Assembly (NCBI GenBank): GCA_009774765.1
Contig: VSOK01000006.1
Coordinates: 20,027-78,908, forward strand
Length of the DNA stretch: 58,882 nt
Source: Bacteroidales bacterium
GTDB taxonomy: Bacteria > Bacteroidota > Bacteroidia > Bacteroidales > UBA932
Reading direction: 5' to 3'
Shown: positions 36,830 through 46,365 of the stretch, piece by piece
Position numbering within the stretch: position 1 is the stretch's first letter
How the letters are laid out: every line of letters starts with the position of its first letter
Notes under the pieces: generated by a model
Seen by the model: the letters and a program-made list of their open reading frames with translations, nothing else
Databases searched by the model: none
Told to the model about the DNA's origin: nothing
Translations under genes and position numbers: made by a program

Positions 36830-38281
36830 ATGAAAAAAATATCACTTTTCATTATCTTCTTGTCGGTCTTCTGCTTCAATGCCGTTTCCTGTGACAAGGG
36901 TCCGGTATCAGGAGGGAACGGGGAAAAGCCTGTACAGACTGATGCGGCTACCAGGAATATCGAGAGGGCGATCGCGATAACAGATGCGGCTACGGCTGCA
37001 TATATCAGCTCCGAGCTCGGTATGTACAAATATTACAACCCGTACACCGGCCAGGTGACTGACAGGGGCTACGAGAATGTCTGGGAGTATTCAAGCGCGT
37101 TCGAGGCTGTGACCAACATTCTGCACGCACTTGCCGTGCAGAAGGAATCAGGGGACTCGAGGCTGTATGACCTGCATTTTGACAGGTACAAGGCACTTCT
37201 TGACCGCCTGTACAAGGGTATGGCATATTTCGAGGGTTCATACTCCCTTACTTCATACACAAAGAACAACCATCCGTGGACTGTATATGGCGTTCCGAGA
37301 GCGTCTTCGCCGGGATCTAACAATGTGACCGGCATCCTCAATGTCTATGATGACCAGATGTGGATAATCAGGGATTTCATAGAGGTATGGTATGCTACAG
37401 GGGACAACTCCTATCTTGAGAAGGCTGAGTATCTTGCCGAGTACGTGATTGACGGATTCGACTGCTGCGTCGATGCCGACGGCAAAGAATACGGCGGAAT
37501 CACATGGGGACCAGGATATGTGTCCAAGCATTCGTGCAGCAACGGTCCTTTCATAAGTCCTCTCGTATGGCTTTCCGATATCTACAAAGGAAAAGGCGAG
37601 AAGGCGACAAGATATTATATCGACCCTTCCGACAGGAAGACAAGAAAGACCGAACAGATGGACAAGAGTGAATATTTCCTCTCGTATGCCCGTAAGGTCT
37701 ATGACTATCAGAAGTCTCATCTGCTCAGAAATGACGGCGTGTATGCAGATATGATGGGCGGTGACGATACTGGCGGAAAAGTCGTATATGAGACTGTCGA
37801 CGGAGTCGAGTACAGGAGACATACCAATCTCAGAGATCAGGCGGGTCCTCCGTATTCATATAATACGGGTGCCATCCTTTCCGGTGCTGCAGACCTTTAC
37901 AGGGTTACCGGCGATGCGGAATATCTGAAGGATGTCCAGTCCCTTACCGATGCGGGCTTTGCGTATTTCGCGAAATACGGTACGACTGTCAAGGATCTGT
38001 ACACATACGATTTCAAAGGAAACAACAGCTGGTTCAATGCTGTGCTTCTCAGAGGTTTCATCGACGCATTCCCTGCATACAGCGGAGCGGCTCTTCCGGT
38101 CGACAGCTTCCAGCAGGTATATGATTACGCATACGACAATTTCCTTTACGAAGGACTGATGCCGAACAGCCTCTATCTCGGCTGGGCAAACGACAAGTCA
38201 AAAAGGACAGTAAGGGGACGTGACCAGTTCGCGTATGCTGCCCAGTTTGCATTGCTGGCCCTGTATGAATTGGAGAACTGA
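36830..38281 (+). CDS. GH76 family glycoside hydrolase (endo-alpha-1,6-mannanase-type), lipoprotein
   Basis: 483 residues from ATG 36830. Lipoprotein signal ends at AVSC (Cys 21). The mature protein is an (alpha/alpha) barrel with the adjacent catalytic aspartates of GH76 in NVYDDQMWI (D174, D175). Other family-like segments are GGITWGPG, YSYNTGAILSGAADLYRVTG and the final RDQFAYAAQFALLALYELE. GH76 enzymes cleave the alpha-1,6-mannan backbone of fungal mannan; surface location is likely from the lipobox. The gene is the second of the PUL and 43 nt upstream of susC. Confidence 0.82.
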   Translation: MKKISLFIIFLSVFCFNAVSCDKGPVSGGNGEKPVQTDAATRNIERAIAITDAATAAYISSELGMYKYYNPYTGQVTDRGYENVWEYSSAFEAVTNILHALAVQKESGDSRLYDLHFDRYKALLDRLYKGMAYFEGSYSLTSYTKNNHPWTVYGVPRASSPGSNNVTGILNVYDDQMWIIRDFIEVWYATGDNSYLEKAEYLAEYVIDGFDCCVDADGKEYGGITWGPGYVSKHSCSNGPFISPLVWLSDIYKGKGEKATRYYIDPSDRKTRKTEQMDKSEYFLSYARKVYDYQKSHLLRNDGVYADMMGGDDTGGKVVYETVDGVEYRRHTNLRDQAGPPYSYNTGAILSGAADLYRVTGDAEYLKDVQSLTDAGFAYFAKYGTTVKDLYTYDFKGNNSWFNAVLLRGFIDAFPAYSGAALPVDSFQQVYDYAYDNFLYEGLMPNSLYLGWANDKSKRTVRGRDQFAYAAQFALLALYELEN

Positions 38282-38324
38282 TCTTTTGGATTAGAATCTG
38301 AAATACGAACTAAATAACCTTTAT

Positions 38325-41300
38325 ATGAAAAAATGCGATAATACGAAATCGTGCTTTTCACGCATTGTTTTGGCGCTCTTCATTATCTGCGCGCCAGTAT
38401 TGATGTATGCCCAGAATACTGTTACGGTATCGGGTGTAGTGACGGACGACACTGACCAGTCCGTTATCGGAGCAAGCGTTATGGTCAAAGGCAGCACCAC
38501 CGGTGTTCCTACTGACCTTGACGGTAAATATGTGATAGAAGTGCCTGCTGACGCGGTGCTTGAATTCTCTTCAGTCGGTCTCAAGACAGTGGAAATACCT
38601 GTAAACGGCCGCAGTGTTATAAATGTCAGAATGTCGGCGGACAATACTTTCCTTGAGAGTGTGGTCGTTGTCGGTTACGGTACACAGAAAAAGGGTTCCA
38701 TCACAGGTGCCGTTTCTGCCGTAAACAGCGATGACATCATCAAGACGAAATCGGAAAACCCTCTGAATATGCTGACAGGACGTCTTCCTGGTCTTCGCGT
38801 ATGGCAGAAGAGTGCCGAGCCGGGTTCATACAATGCCTCTATGGATATCCGTGGTATGGGCGGGGTGCTTGTCATCATCGACGGTGTTCCCCGTGAGTCG
38901 TCGGACTTCAACAGGCTCAACCCTGCCGACATCGACAACGTGTCAATCCTCAAGGATGCCGCAGCGGCAATCTATGGAGTACGTGGAGGTAACGGTGTAA
39001 TCCTCGTTACGACCAAAAAAGGAACTGAAGGCAAGACCCAGGTGAACTACAACGGTTCGTTCACTTTCCAGACTCCTTCAAAATTCCCTGATGTAGTAGG
39101 TCCGGTGGATGCGATGCTCCTCTACAACGAGAAGGGTATGAATGCCGTGCACAACGGCAAGCTCGCGTTTACCGAGGAATATATCGACAGGTTCAGAAGC
39201 GGGGAACTGTCAGGTGCGGACTGGAACAGCCTCATGATATCCGAATGGGCTCCTCAGACCCAGCACGACCTCAGTGTCAGCGGAGGAAACGAGAAATTCC
39301 AGTACTATGCAAGTATGGGATATATCTACCAGGACAGCTTCTTCAAGTCCGGAGATCTCAACTACAGCAAATACAACCTCAGGGCGAATATCAGCGCGGA
39401 GATTGCAAAAGGCCTCAAGTTCGACCTCAACATTTCAGGTCTCCTTGACAAACAGAACAACCCTTATTTCAGTTCTGTGGACCTTATCAAGAACTATTGG
39501 GCACAGGGACCTATTTCCCCTGCATATATCGACGAGGCCCAGACTATGTTCAACGGTGACGGTCTCGATCTTATGAACAACCCTGTAGCCATGATGACTT
39601 CAGATGTTTCCGGACACAGGAAATATGACAAGAAGACATTCAACGGTGCAGCTACGCTCTCATACGATTTCGGTGCAGCTACGGACGTGCTGAAGGGTCT
39701 TGGCGCAAAGGCTATGTTCAGCTACGATTTCCGTCAGGACAGCAACGAGATATTCCGTAAGGAATTCTATCTGTACCAGAAGGATGCAGCTACAGGCGAC
39801 TATGTTCCCAAGCAGTATCCTGACCATACCAACAGACTCCGTAAGGAGAACTACAGCAGACAGCAGACCCTTGCACAGGTTATGCTCAACTATGACAGGA
39901 CTTTTGCCGAGAAGCATCACGTCGGTGCTCTCATCGGATATGAGACCCAGGTGCGCAAGGGAGACAACTACTATGCTGTCGGAGAGCTTGCTACAGGCTC
40001 GCCTTCATATACAGCCCTCAACGGACAGGGACAGATTGTCGGTATGAACACCGGACTCGGAAGTCTTTATGATATCGCTTACCAGTCTGTAATCGGTCGT
40101 GTGAACTATTCGTATGATGACCGTTATCTGATTGAGGGACAGTTCCGTTATGACGGTTCTACCAAATTCGCTCCAGGACACCAGTGGGGATTCTTCCCTT
40201 CAGTGTCGGTCGGTTGGAGAATTTCCGAGGAGCCGTTCTTCAAGAACAGCGGTGCCGCATCTGTAATCAATCAGCTCAAGCTGCGTGCAAGCTACGGTAT
40301 GACCGGAGATGATGACGCAAGCGGATTCAACTACCAGTGGGTTGCCGGCTACCGTTACAAAGGCGGTGAGACCAACGACAAAGGATGGTATACCGGATAT
40401 GCTCCGGGATATTATTTCGGCAACGAGTGGGTGTACAACGTGGAGCCTCAGCCGCTTCCTAACCTTGATATCACCTGGCTTGTGATGAAGACCTTCGATA
40501 TCGGAGTGGATTTCCAGGCCTGGAACGGTATGCTCGGAATATCATTCGACTATTTCCAGCGTATAAGGACAGGTATGATGGCTTCAAGCAGCACGGAACT
40601 TCCTACTGTAGTAGGTGCAACCGCTCCTATGAGGAATGCGAACTCGGACAGCCATTTCGGACTTGAGCTTGAATTGAGCCACAGAAATAAAGTCGGCGAT
40701 TTCACATACGAACTCAAAGGTATGGCTTCCGTGACCAGACAGAAGGTCATCAACAACGTGTCCATAAGGAAATTCGGAAACAGATATGACCAGTGGAGAA
40801 ATGACAACCTTACTGACAGGTATCAGGGTGTGCAGTTCGGATATGAAAGTGCCGGACGCTATGAGAGCTGGGATGACATCTGGAACTATCCTGTCTTCAA
40901 GGACAACTACACTCTTCCGGGAGACTACAAATATCTTGACTGGAACGGTGACGGTGAGATCAACGGAGGCGATATGCACCCTTACGCATACGACCAGACA
41001 CCGTGGCTGAACTACAGTCTCGACTTCAGAATGGCCTGGAAAGGTCTTGACTTCAGCCTTCTGTTTCAGGGAAGCGCACTTGGTTCATACAAATATGAAG
41101 AGGCTCTGTACAACATCTGGGGTAACGCCAATGGTGCAGGCGGAGTTCTTTCGCAGTATATGGACAGATGGCGTCCGGCAAACGGGTCTTATGACATCTA
41201 TGACCCGTCTCTTGAATGGATCCCGGGATACTATGGATATACCGGACATTATCCTGACGGAAACTCGGAATTCAACAGGGTAAGCTCCGCTTTCCTCAGG

Positions 41301-41507
41301 CTCAAGAGCGTGGAGATCGGATACACGCTGCCTAAGTTCAAATCTCCTGAGTTCAGGGATTTTTCTCTCAGAGTATATTTCAACGCATACAACCCGTTGA
41401 CTATTACAGGGCTTAAATTCGTCGATCCTGAGCATCCAGGCGATGATCTCGGACGTCTTTATCCTCTTAACAAGACATATACGCTGGGTCTGAATCTTAC
41501 ATTCTAA
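38325..41507 (+). CDS. susC: SusC/RagA-family TonB-dependent outer-membrane transporter
   Basis: 1060 residues. After the signal peptide (ending at LMYAQ) comes a CarboxypepD_reg-like domain (VTVSGVVTDDTDQSVIGASV), then the TonB box region and plug (VVVVGYGTQKKGSITGAVSAV, LTGRLPGLRVW, SILKDAAAAIYGVRGGNGVI). The rest is a 22-strand barrel ending in Phe (LGLNLTF). It imports oligosaccharides captured by its SusD partner. The gene is 11 nt from susD, and the pair is the core of the PUL. Confidence 0.97.
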   Translation: MKKCDNTKSCFSRIVLALFIICAPVLMYAQNTVTVSGVVTDDTDQSVIGASVMVKGSTTGVPTDLDGKYVIEVPADAVLEFSSVGLKTVEIPVNGRSVINVRMSADNTFLESVVVVGYGTQKKGSITGAVSAVNSDDIIKTKSENPLNMLTGRLPGLRVWQKSAEPGSYNASMDIRGMGGVLVIIDGVPRESSDFNRLNPADIDNVSILKDAAAAIYGVRGGNGVILVTTKKGTEGKTQVNYNGSFTFQTPSKFPDVVGPVDAMLLYNEKGMNAVHNGKLAFTEEYIDRFRSGELSGADWNSLMISEWAPQTQHDLSVSGGNEKFQYYASMGYIYQDSFFKSGDLNYSKYNLRANISAEIAKGLKFDLNISGLLDKQNNPYFSSVDLIKNYWAQGPISPAYIDEAQTMFNGDGLDLMNNPVAMMTSDVSGHRKYDKKTFNGAATLSYDFGAATDVLKGLGAKAMFSYDFRQDSNEIFRKEFYLYQKDAATGDYVPKQYPDHTNRLRKENYSRQQTLAQVMLNYDRTFAEKHHVGALIGYETQVRKGDNYYAVGELATGSPSYTALNGQGQIVGMNTGLGSLYDIAYQSVIGRVNYSYDDRYLIEGQFRYDGSTKFAPGHQWGFFPSVSVGWRISEEPFFKNSGAASVINQLKLRASYGMTGDDDASGFNYQWVAGYRYKGGETNDKGWYTGYAPGYYFGNEWVYNVEPQPLPNLDITWLVMKTFDIGVDFQAWNGMLGISFDYFQRIRTGMMASSSTELPTVVGATAPMRNANSDSHFGLELELSHRNKVGDFTYELKGMASVTRQKVINNVSIRKFGNRYDQWRNDNLTDRYQGVQFGYESAGRYESWDDIWNYPVFKDNYTLPGDYKYLDWNGDGEINGGDMHPYAYDQTPWLNYSLDFRMAWKGLDFSLLFQGSALGSYKYEEALYNIWGNANGAGGVLSQYMDRWRPANGSYDIYDPSLEWIPGYYGYTGHYPDGNSEFNRVSSAFLRLKSVEIGYTLPKFKSPEFRDFSLRVYFNAYNPLTITGLKFVDPEHPGDDLGRLYPLNKTYTLGLNLTF

Positions 41508-41518
41508 AACCAAACGAA

Positions 41519-43615
41519 ATGAATATGAAAAAAAGAATATTGTATTCACTCATAGTTCTGATGTCTGCCGTTTCCTGCGTGGATATGGACAGGACACCTA
41601 AGAATATATGGACCGATGACGACCTGCTTTCCACAAATGCCGGTGTCAAGGTATATCTGGCCAGACTGTATGCCCAGATGCCATGGGAAGATTTCAAATA
41701 TATGGGAGAATGGGGATTCAACCGTTCATCCTGGCTCGGAGCCCTCGGCATTGAGGGTACAGGTGAGGCCATCAACCGTGACGGTATCAGCCGTGCTTTT
41801 ACCGGAGAGAGTACTGCATGGTGGGGAATGGCGTTCACTCTTATACGTGAGGCCAACCACCTTATCGAGACAATGCCTGAATATGCTTCGAACTTTGCTG
41901 AAGTGGAAGTCAACAACTTCATCGGACAGGCTTATTTCGTAAGGGCATATTCGTTCTATCAGATGGCACGCCGTTTCGGAGGAATTCCTCTTACATTGAA
42001 GGAAGCCCAGTACAACGGCAATGCCGCTGACTTTGAGATCAGGCGTTCTACAGAGGAAGAGACCTGGAATCAGATTCTTGCAGACTTTGATACTGCAGTC
42101 GGGCTGCTTCCTTCTCTTTCTACGATAGACGGTACAGCCAATAAATATGTGGCTCTCGCATTCAAGGCTGAGGCTATGCTTTATGCCGGTTCTGTCGCAA
42201 AGTACAACGAGACTGTACAGGGAAACCTTACCGGATTCGGAAGCAAGACAGGTGTGCGTGTAATGGGATTTGACCCGGACAAGTCGAAAGAACTTTCAAA
42301 AAAATATTTCGCGGAGGCATACAAGGCTGCTCGCGAAGTTATGAACAGCGGCCTTTTCTCTTTGCGCCAGGCGGCTTCTTCCGACCCTCAGGCAAAATAC
42401 CAGAATATGGTAGATCTTTTCTCGGATCTCGGATGTTCTGAGAACATGCTTGCAAGGGAGTATGAATATCCTACTCTGACACACGGTCTCGACGCATACA
42501 GCTCTCCTTATCTCTGGCATCATCCTCTTTCCGGAGGAACCTGTCCTACGCTTGATTTCATCGAGCTTTATGACTGGCCTGAGACATTTGATAACGGATT
42601 GAGCAGAAGGTATGCTGACGGAAAACTCCGTGTTACTGACGGGAACAGCTGCGGAGAAGGCAAATATCTTATGTTTGACAATACATACGATTTCTTCGCT
42701 GATGCAGAACCGCGTCTCCGTGCGTATGTGATTTTCCCTGGCGACCGTTTCAGAAACACTGATCTAGAAGTGTATATGGGAATATACACTGGAAGTGCGT
42801 CAAACGGCATTTCTCCTTTCTTCAGCTCCTACTCATACAATAGCGGTGACAATTCCTACAACGGTCTTGACATTTATACTAAGAGTCCGAAGACTCTGTA
42901 TCTGACAGGTAACCCTGCCCAGCCGGAAGTTGTTGAACTTCCGGACGGAAGAAAGATGAATGCAGCCGGAGCCAATGGTCCTTTCTTCAACTATCAGGAG
43001 GCGACCCTTACCGGACTCCACCTTCGCAAATATCTTGATCCGGACGCTACTGTCGAGACTATCGGTGAGGGTATGTCCGACCAGCCGTTTATCCTTATGC
43101 GTTATGCCGACGTTCTTCTGGCAGCCGCAGAGGCTGCTGTCGAGCTTTCGATTGCAGGCGCAGTGTCTCCTGTAGATGGAGATGATATGCTTCAGGTGGC
43201 TACGGATGCTATCAAGAGCCTTCAGGACAGGGCCGGTGCAAAGGTTATTGACACCAAACTTTCCGGTACTGACGAGTCCCGCGATATCGTCCGCAAGGAA
43301 CGCCGCAAGGAGCTGGCTTTCGAGCACAAGACAAAATGGGATCTCAGACGCTGGAGGGTACAGAACTACGAGAACAGGGACGGCTTCTGGTGTGACGGCC
43401 GCAGCAAGGCTGATTTCAGCAATGATACCGAGTACCGTTTCCGCGGAATATATCCGTTCTATTCGGCAGATGCCGGCAAATGGTTCTTTGACACCCACTT
43501 CGACAATATCAACAGGAAGAAGTTCAGCTACAATATTGTGGACTACTATTTCGGAATCCCTGGCGATGAAGTGACAAAGAGTCCGGTGATTGACCAGCAG
43601 CCTAACAGATATTAA
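41519..43615 (+). CDS. susD: SusD/RagB-family glycan-binding lipoprotein
   Basis: 698 residues, large for the family. Lipoprotein signal ends at AVSC. TPR-rich helical fold with typical motifs: EVNNFIGQAYFVRAYSFYQMARRFGGIPL and, near the C-terminus, MRYADVLLAAAEAAVE, RDIVRKERRKELAFEHKTKWDLRRW. The start could be ATG 41519 or 41525. It sits on top of SusC at the cell surface and binds the oligosaccharide. Its stop codon overlaps an ATG, but the next gene probably starts 15 nt further on. Confidence 0.95.
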   Translation: MNMKKRILYSLIVLMSAVSCVDMDRTPKNIWTDDDLLSTNAGVKVYLARLYAQMPWEDFKYMGEWGFNRSSWLGALGIEGTGEAINRDGISRAFTGESTAWWGMAFTLIREANHLIETMPEYASNFAEVEVNNFIGQAYFVRAYSFYQMARRFGGIPLTLKEAQYNGNAADFEIRRSTEEETWNQILADFDTAVGLLPSLSTIDGTANKYVALAFKAEAMLYAGSVAKYNETVQGNLTGFGSKTGVRVMGFDPDKSKELSKKYFAEAYKAAREVMNSGLFSLRQAASSDPQAKYQNMVDLFSDLGCSENMLAREYEYPTLTHGLDAYSSPYLWHHPLSGGTCPTLDFIELYDWPETFDNGLSRRYADGKLRVTDGNSCGEGKYLMFDNTYDFFADAEPRLRAYVIFPGDRFRNTDLEVYMGIYTGSASNGISPFFSSYSYNSGDNSYNGLDIYTKSPKTLYLTGNPAQPEVVELPDGRKMNAAGANGPFFNYQEATLTGLHLRKYLDPDATVETIGEGMSDQPFILMRYADVLLAAAEAAVELSIAGAVSPVDGDDMLQVATDAIKSLQDRAGAKVIDTKLSGTDESRDIVRKERRKELAFEHKTKWDLRRWRVQNYENRDGFWCDGRSKADFSNDTEYRFRGIYPFYSADAGKWFFDTHFDNINRKKFSYNIVDYYFGIPGDEVTKSPVIDQQPNRY

Positions 43616-43629
43616 TGGAGGACAATAGT

Positions 43630-44457
43630 ATGAATAACATCAAAAGAATAGCATTCTATGCACTTGCCGCTGCGGGGCTGATGTCCGTGGCATCGTGCTC
43701 ACTGTTTAAGATAGACAACTATGAGGCTCCGGATGAGACGATCAGAGGCCGTGTTGTCGATATGGACGGAAATCCTGTACTGACGGACCAGGGAAGCGAA
43801 GGCATCCGTGTACGTCTTCTGGACCTCGAGTGGGAAGCAGCAGGAAACGAAGTCACTCCTCAGGATTTCAACTGTATGCCTGACGGAACTTTCCAGAACA
43901 CAAAACTCTTCCCTGGAAGATACAATGTGACTGTGGACGGTCCTTTCGTTCCTCTTGTAATGGATGACGCTCAGGGAGTGCCTGTCGCTGACAATTCCCA
44001 GAATATCGAGATCATCAAAGGCAAGCCTTGCGAAGTTGAGTTTATGGTTCAGCCTTTCCTCAATGTGGAATTCGTTGACTATCCTCAGGTTTCTGACGGA
44101 AAGATTGTCGCAAAAGTACGTGTTTCGCGCGCTATTTCGAAGAATGACCTCAAAGACGCCATCAGCCAGACAGGTGACTGGAAGGATGAATATGCGAATG
44201 TTACTGACATACAGCTGTATGTGGGATACAACTCAAGCATAGGATACCGTTCACACGATTCTGAGTGGTCAAGCTATGTCGAGTACAGCGGCTCTGCGTT
44301 CGAGTCCAAGCTCGGCAAGGAGATCGAGCTCAGGACCAACGGTGTGATTCCTTCAGGACGCAAGATGTATGTACGTGTCGCAGCCCGTATCAACTATCAG
44401 ACGGCCAATGTGAGACGCTACAACTATACTGAGCCTCTGGAAGTGCTGATCCCGTAG
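43630..44457 (+). CDS. DUF3823 lipoprotein, likely surface glycan-binding protein
   Basis: About 275 residues from ATG 43630, which has GGAGG 8 nt upstream; the ATG at 43615 overlapping the susD stop has none. Lipoprotein signal ends at VASCSLF. The N-terminal domain (TIRGRVVDMDGNPVLTDQGS) and the region GRYNVTVDGPFVPL match DUF3823, found almost only behind susCD. It probably assists glycan capture. A terminator-like hairpin follows. Confidence 0.88.
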   Translation: MNNIKRIAFYALAAAGLMSVASCSLFKIDNYEAPDETIRGRVVDMDGNPVLTDQGSEGIRVRLLDLEWEAAGNEVTPQDFNCMPDGTFQNTKLFPGRYNVTVDGPFVPLVMDDAQGVPVADNSQNIEIIKGKPCEVEFMVQPFLNVEFVDYPQVSDGKIVAKVRVSRAISKNDLKDAISQTGDWKDEYANVTDIQLYVGYNSSIGYRSHDSEWSSYVEYSGSAFESKLGKEIELRTNGVIPSGRKMYVRVAARINYQTANVRRYNYTEPLEVLIP

Positions 44458-44507
44458 TTTGCAGTAGAACTTTAATATAGGAAAACATAGGTTTTTCTGT
44501 TACATTC

Positions 44508-44556
44508 AGGGTGAATAAACAAGAGGTCTTTGATCCCGTGTTTATTTGCCCTTTTT
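44508..44556 (+). terminator. Intra-PUL terminator or attenuator before second GH76 gene
   Basis: Stem GGGTGAATAAAC (44509-44520) / GTTTATTTGCCC (44540-44551) followed by TTTTT, 13 nt before the next start. Confidence 0.75.
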
Positions 44557-44568
44557 AAAAGGATGATT

Positions 44569-45780
44569 ATGAAAAAGATTATATTTATCATGTTGCTTGC
44601 CGTGGCTTCGATATGCTCCGGATGCGACAAAAACGGCGGCGGTAATGCCGGTAATTCTTACGGTTTTTCCTATCAGGACGCGCTGACGGCATACGATGCC
44701 TTCAATGCCGGACTGTTCGAGCAGGGAAGGGGCCTCTATGCCAGGGATACAGGACAGTCAGGAGCGGTGGCTGTGGGCTGGACTCAGGCGATGATGTTTG
44801 ATATGACGATGAATGCCTACAAGCTTACAGGTGACCAGAAGTATCTCGACCTTATGAGGAAGCATTATGAGGGCGCAAGGGACTCCTTTACTTTTGATTG
44901 GTATGACTACAGCCACTGGGATCTGTATGACGATATGATGTGGTGGGTAGGTTCCCTCGCAAGGGCATATCTGCTTACAGGTGACGAGGAATATCTCAAA
45001 GTGTCCGAGGAGGGCTTCAAAAGAGTATGGGAAGGAAAGCCAGAGAGTATGAAGAATGACGGCAAAGGCTGGAATGAACTTGACTCAAAAGGCTCGTTCG
45101 GAGGTGATGACAATCCGCAATACGGTGACGGTATGTACTGGGACTGGAAATTCGGCCGCATAGGTAAGATGGCCTGCATCAACTATCCTACCATCATTGC
45201 CGCTATGGAGCTGTATAAGGGTACAAACAAGCCTGAATATCTGGAAAAAGCCAAGAAGGTGTACAAATGGGCTTCTGAAAACCTTTTCAACCCTCAGACC
45301 GGAGCGGTGGCCGATTCAAAGCACGACGGCAACATCAGTCCGGCTTGGACTATGCTTGTCTACAACCAGGCTACAGCTATGGGTTCGGCCGCTATGCTTT
45401 ATCTTGAGACCGGCGATCAGAAATATCTCGACCACGCCTGTGCCGCTATGGACTATGTCGTGAAGGAGAAGAGTACGGCCAACAAGGTTATCAAGCCTGA
45501 AGGAAGTGTGGACCAGAGCAACTTGACGGATGAAATGGGAATATACAACTCGATTCTTGCACAGTATATCCCGATTCTGATTGTGGACTGCGGACAGGAG
45601 CAGTATCTGGATTTCATCGAGCGCAGTATTGAGACCGGATGGAAGAACAGGGACTCAAGGGGCCTTACGAACAAATTCCTTGAAAAAAGGCTCAATGCAT
45701 CCGCTCCGGTATCTTCTTATACCGCATCCGGAGTACCGGCACTTATGCTGACCTTCCCTGGTCTTAAGGACCGCCGCTGA
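44569..45780 (+). CDS. GH76 family glycoside hydrolase, lipoprotein
   Basis: 403 residues from ATG 44569 (AAAAGG upstream; ATG 44563 is an alternative). Lipoprotein signal ends at CSGC. The GH76 catalytic pair is in WDLYDDMMWWV (D121, D122). Further alpha/alpha-barrel repeats follow: AYLLTGDEEYLKVSEEGFKRVW, NPQTGAVADSKHDGNISPAWTM (split), YNQATAMGSAAMLYLETGD. It is divergent from the first GH76 in this PUL, so the two probably have different substrate lengths or cell locations. It is the last gene of the first PUL transcript. Confidence 0.85.
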   Translation: MKKIIFIMLLAVASICSGCDKNGGGNAGNSYGFSYQDALTAYDAFNAGLFEQGRGLYARDTGQSGAVAVGWTQAMMFDMTMNAYKLTGDQKYLDLMRKHYEGARDSFTFDWYDYSHWDLYDDMMWWVGSLARAYLLTGDEEYLKVSEEGFKRVWEGKPESMKNDGKGWNELDSKGSFGGDDNPQYGDGMYWDWKFGRIGKMACINYPTIIAAMELYKGTNKPEYLEKAKKVYKWASENLFNPQTGAVADSKHDGNISPAWTMLVYNQATAMGSAAMLYLETGDQKYLDHACAAMDYVVKEKSTANKVIKPEGSVDQSNLTDEMGIYNSILAQYIPILIVDCGQEQYLDFIERSIETGWKNRDSRGLTNKFLEKRLNASAPVSSYTASGVPALMLTFPGLKDRR

Positions 45781-45810
45781 TTTTTGGGAAGCAAAGATAT
45801 GACTGATGGC

Positions 45811-45847
45811 AAGGGGGCTGACTAAAAAGTATTAGTAAAGCCCCTTT
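45811..45847 (+). terminator. Terminator after first PUL transcript
   Basis: Stem AAGGGGGCT / AGCCCCTTTTT enclosing an inner TACTAAT-like pair, followed by T run. It lies 30 nt after the GH76 stop. Confidence 0.8.
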
Positions 45848-46121
45848 TTCTTGTTTTTCGGTGAGGTCAATCTCGACCTTGTTTCCAAATATTCAATTTT
45901 CAAAGTCGGTCATGGCTTTTCAACAAGCTCTTTTCCTTTTGCGCTGCTATATGAAGATATGCAGTCCCCGTTCCGGAATGAACATACGACCGGAATGGGG
46001 TTGGTTGCTGGAATGGGATTGGATGTGATGGTGACCGATATTAATAGACGAACACGACGGTTTGGCAGTCGAGGTGAACAGGCGATTGGAATGACACAAA
46101 AGACCGTCAGGCGTGTCTTGC

Positions 46122-46240
46122 GTTCCCAATGTCCTTTAAAAAGTGACATTGGGAACCTGGGTTATTTATATATTGTTGATAATCATCATAATGTAAAATG
46201 GCAAAGTTCCAAATGCATCCTTTTGTGGGACATTGGGAAC
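46122..46240. repeat. Two-hairpin remote copy of the 84-bp REP-like unit
   Basis: Hairpins GTTCCCAATGTC ... GACATTGGGAAC at 46122-46156 and a decayed partner at 46206-46240 are both 35 nt and 84 bp apart. Core TTGATAATCAT at 46176-46186 is 19 nt from each. The stems are identical to the array at 1-1010, 45 kb away, so this family is dispersed. The remaining intergenic DNA (45848-46365) shows no gene. Confidence 0.88.
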
Positions 46241-46365
46241 TTTTGCAGCAGTCATCATTCAGGCTTTCTTGTGGATTGTCCCGTGGTTCTTTCGGGGAAT
46301 CCTGAGCTTGGGGCCCTAAATTTCATTTATTCGGAATCCTGATTCCTGTCAGGAGGCCTTGGAAA

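Noticed and set aside
45851..46342. 163-residue open frame between GH76 and the regulator
   Set aside because: It spans the REP-like hairpins and has no signal, domain or start context.
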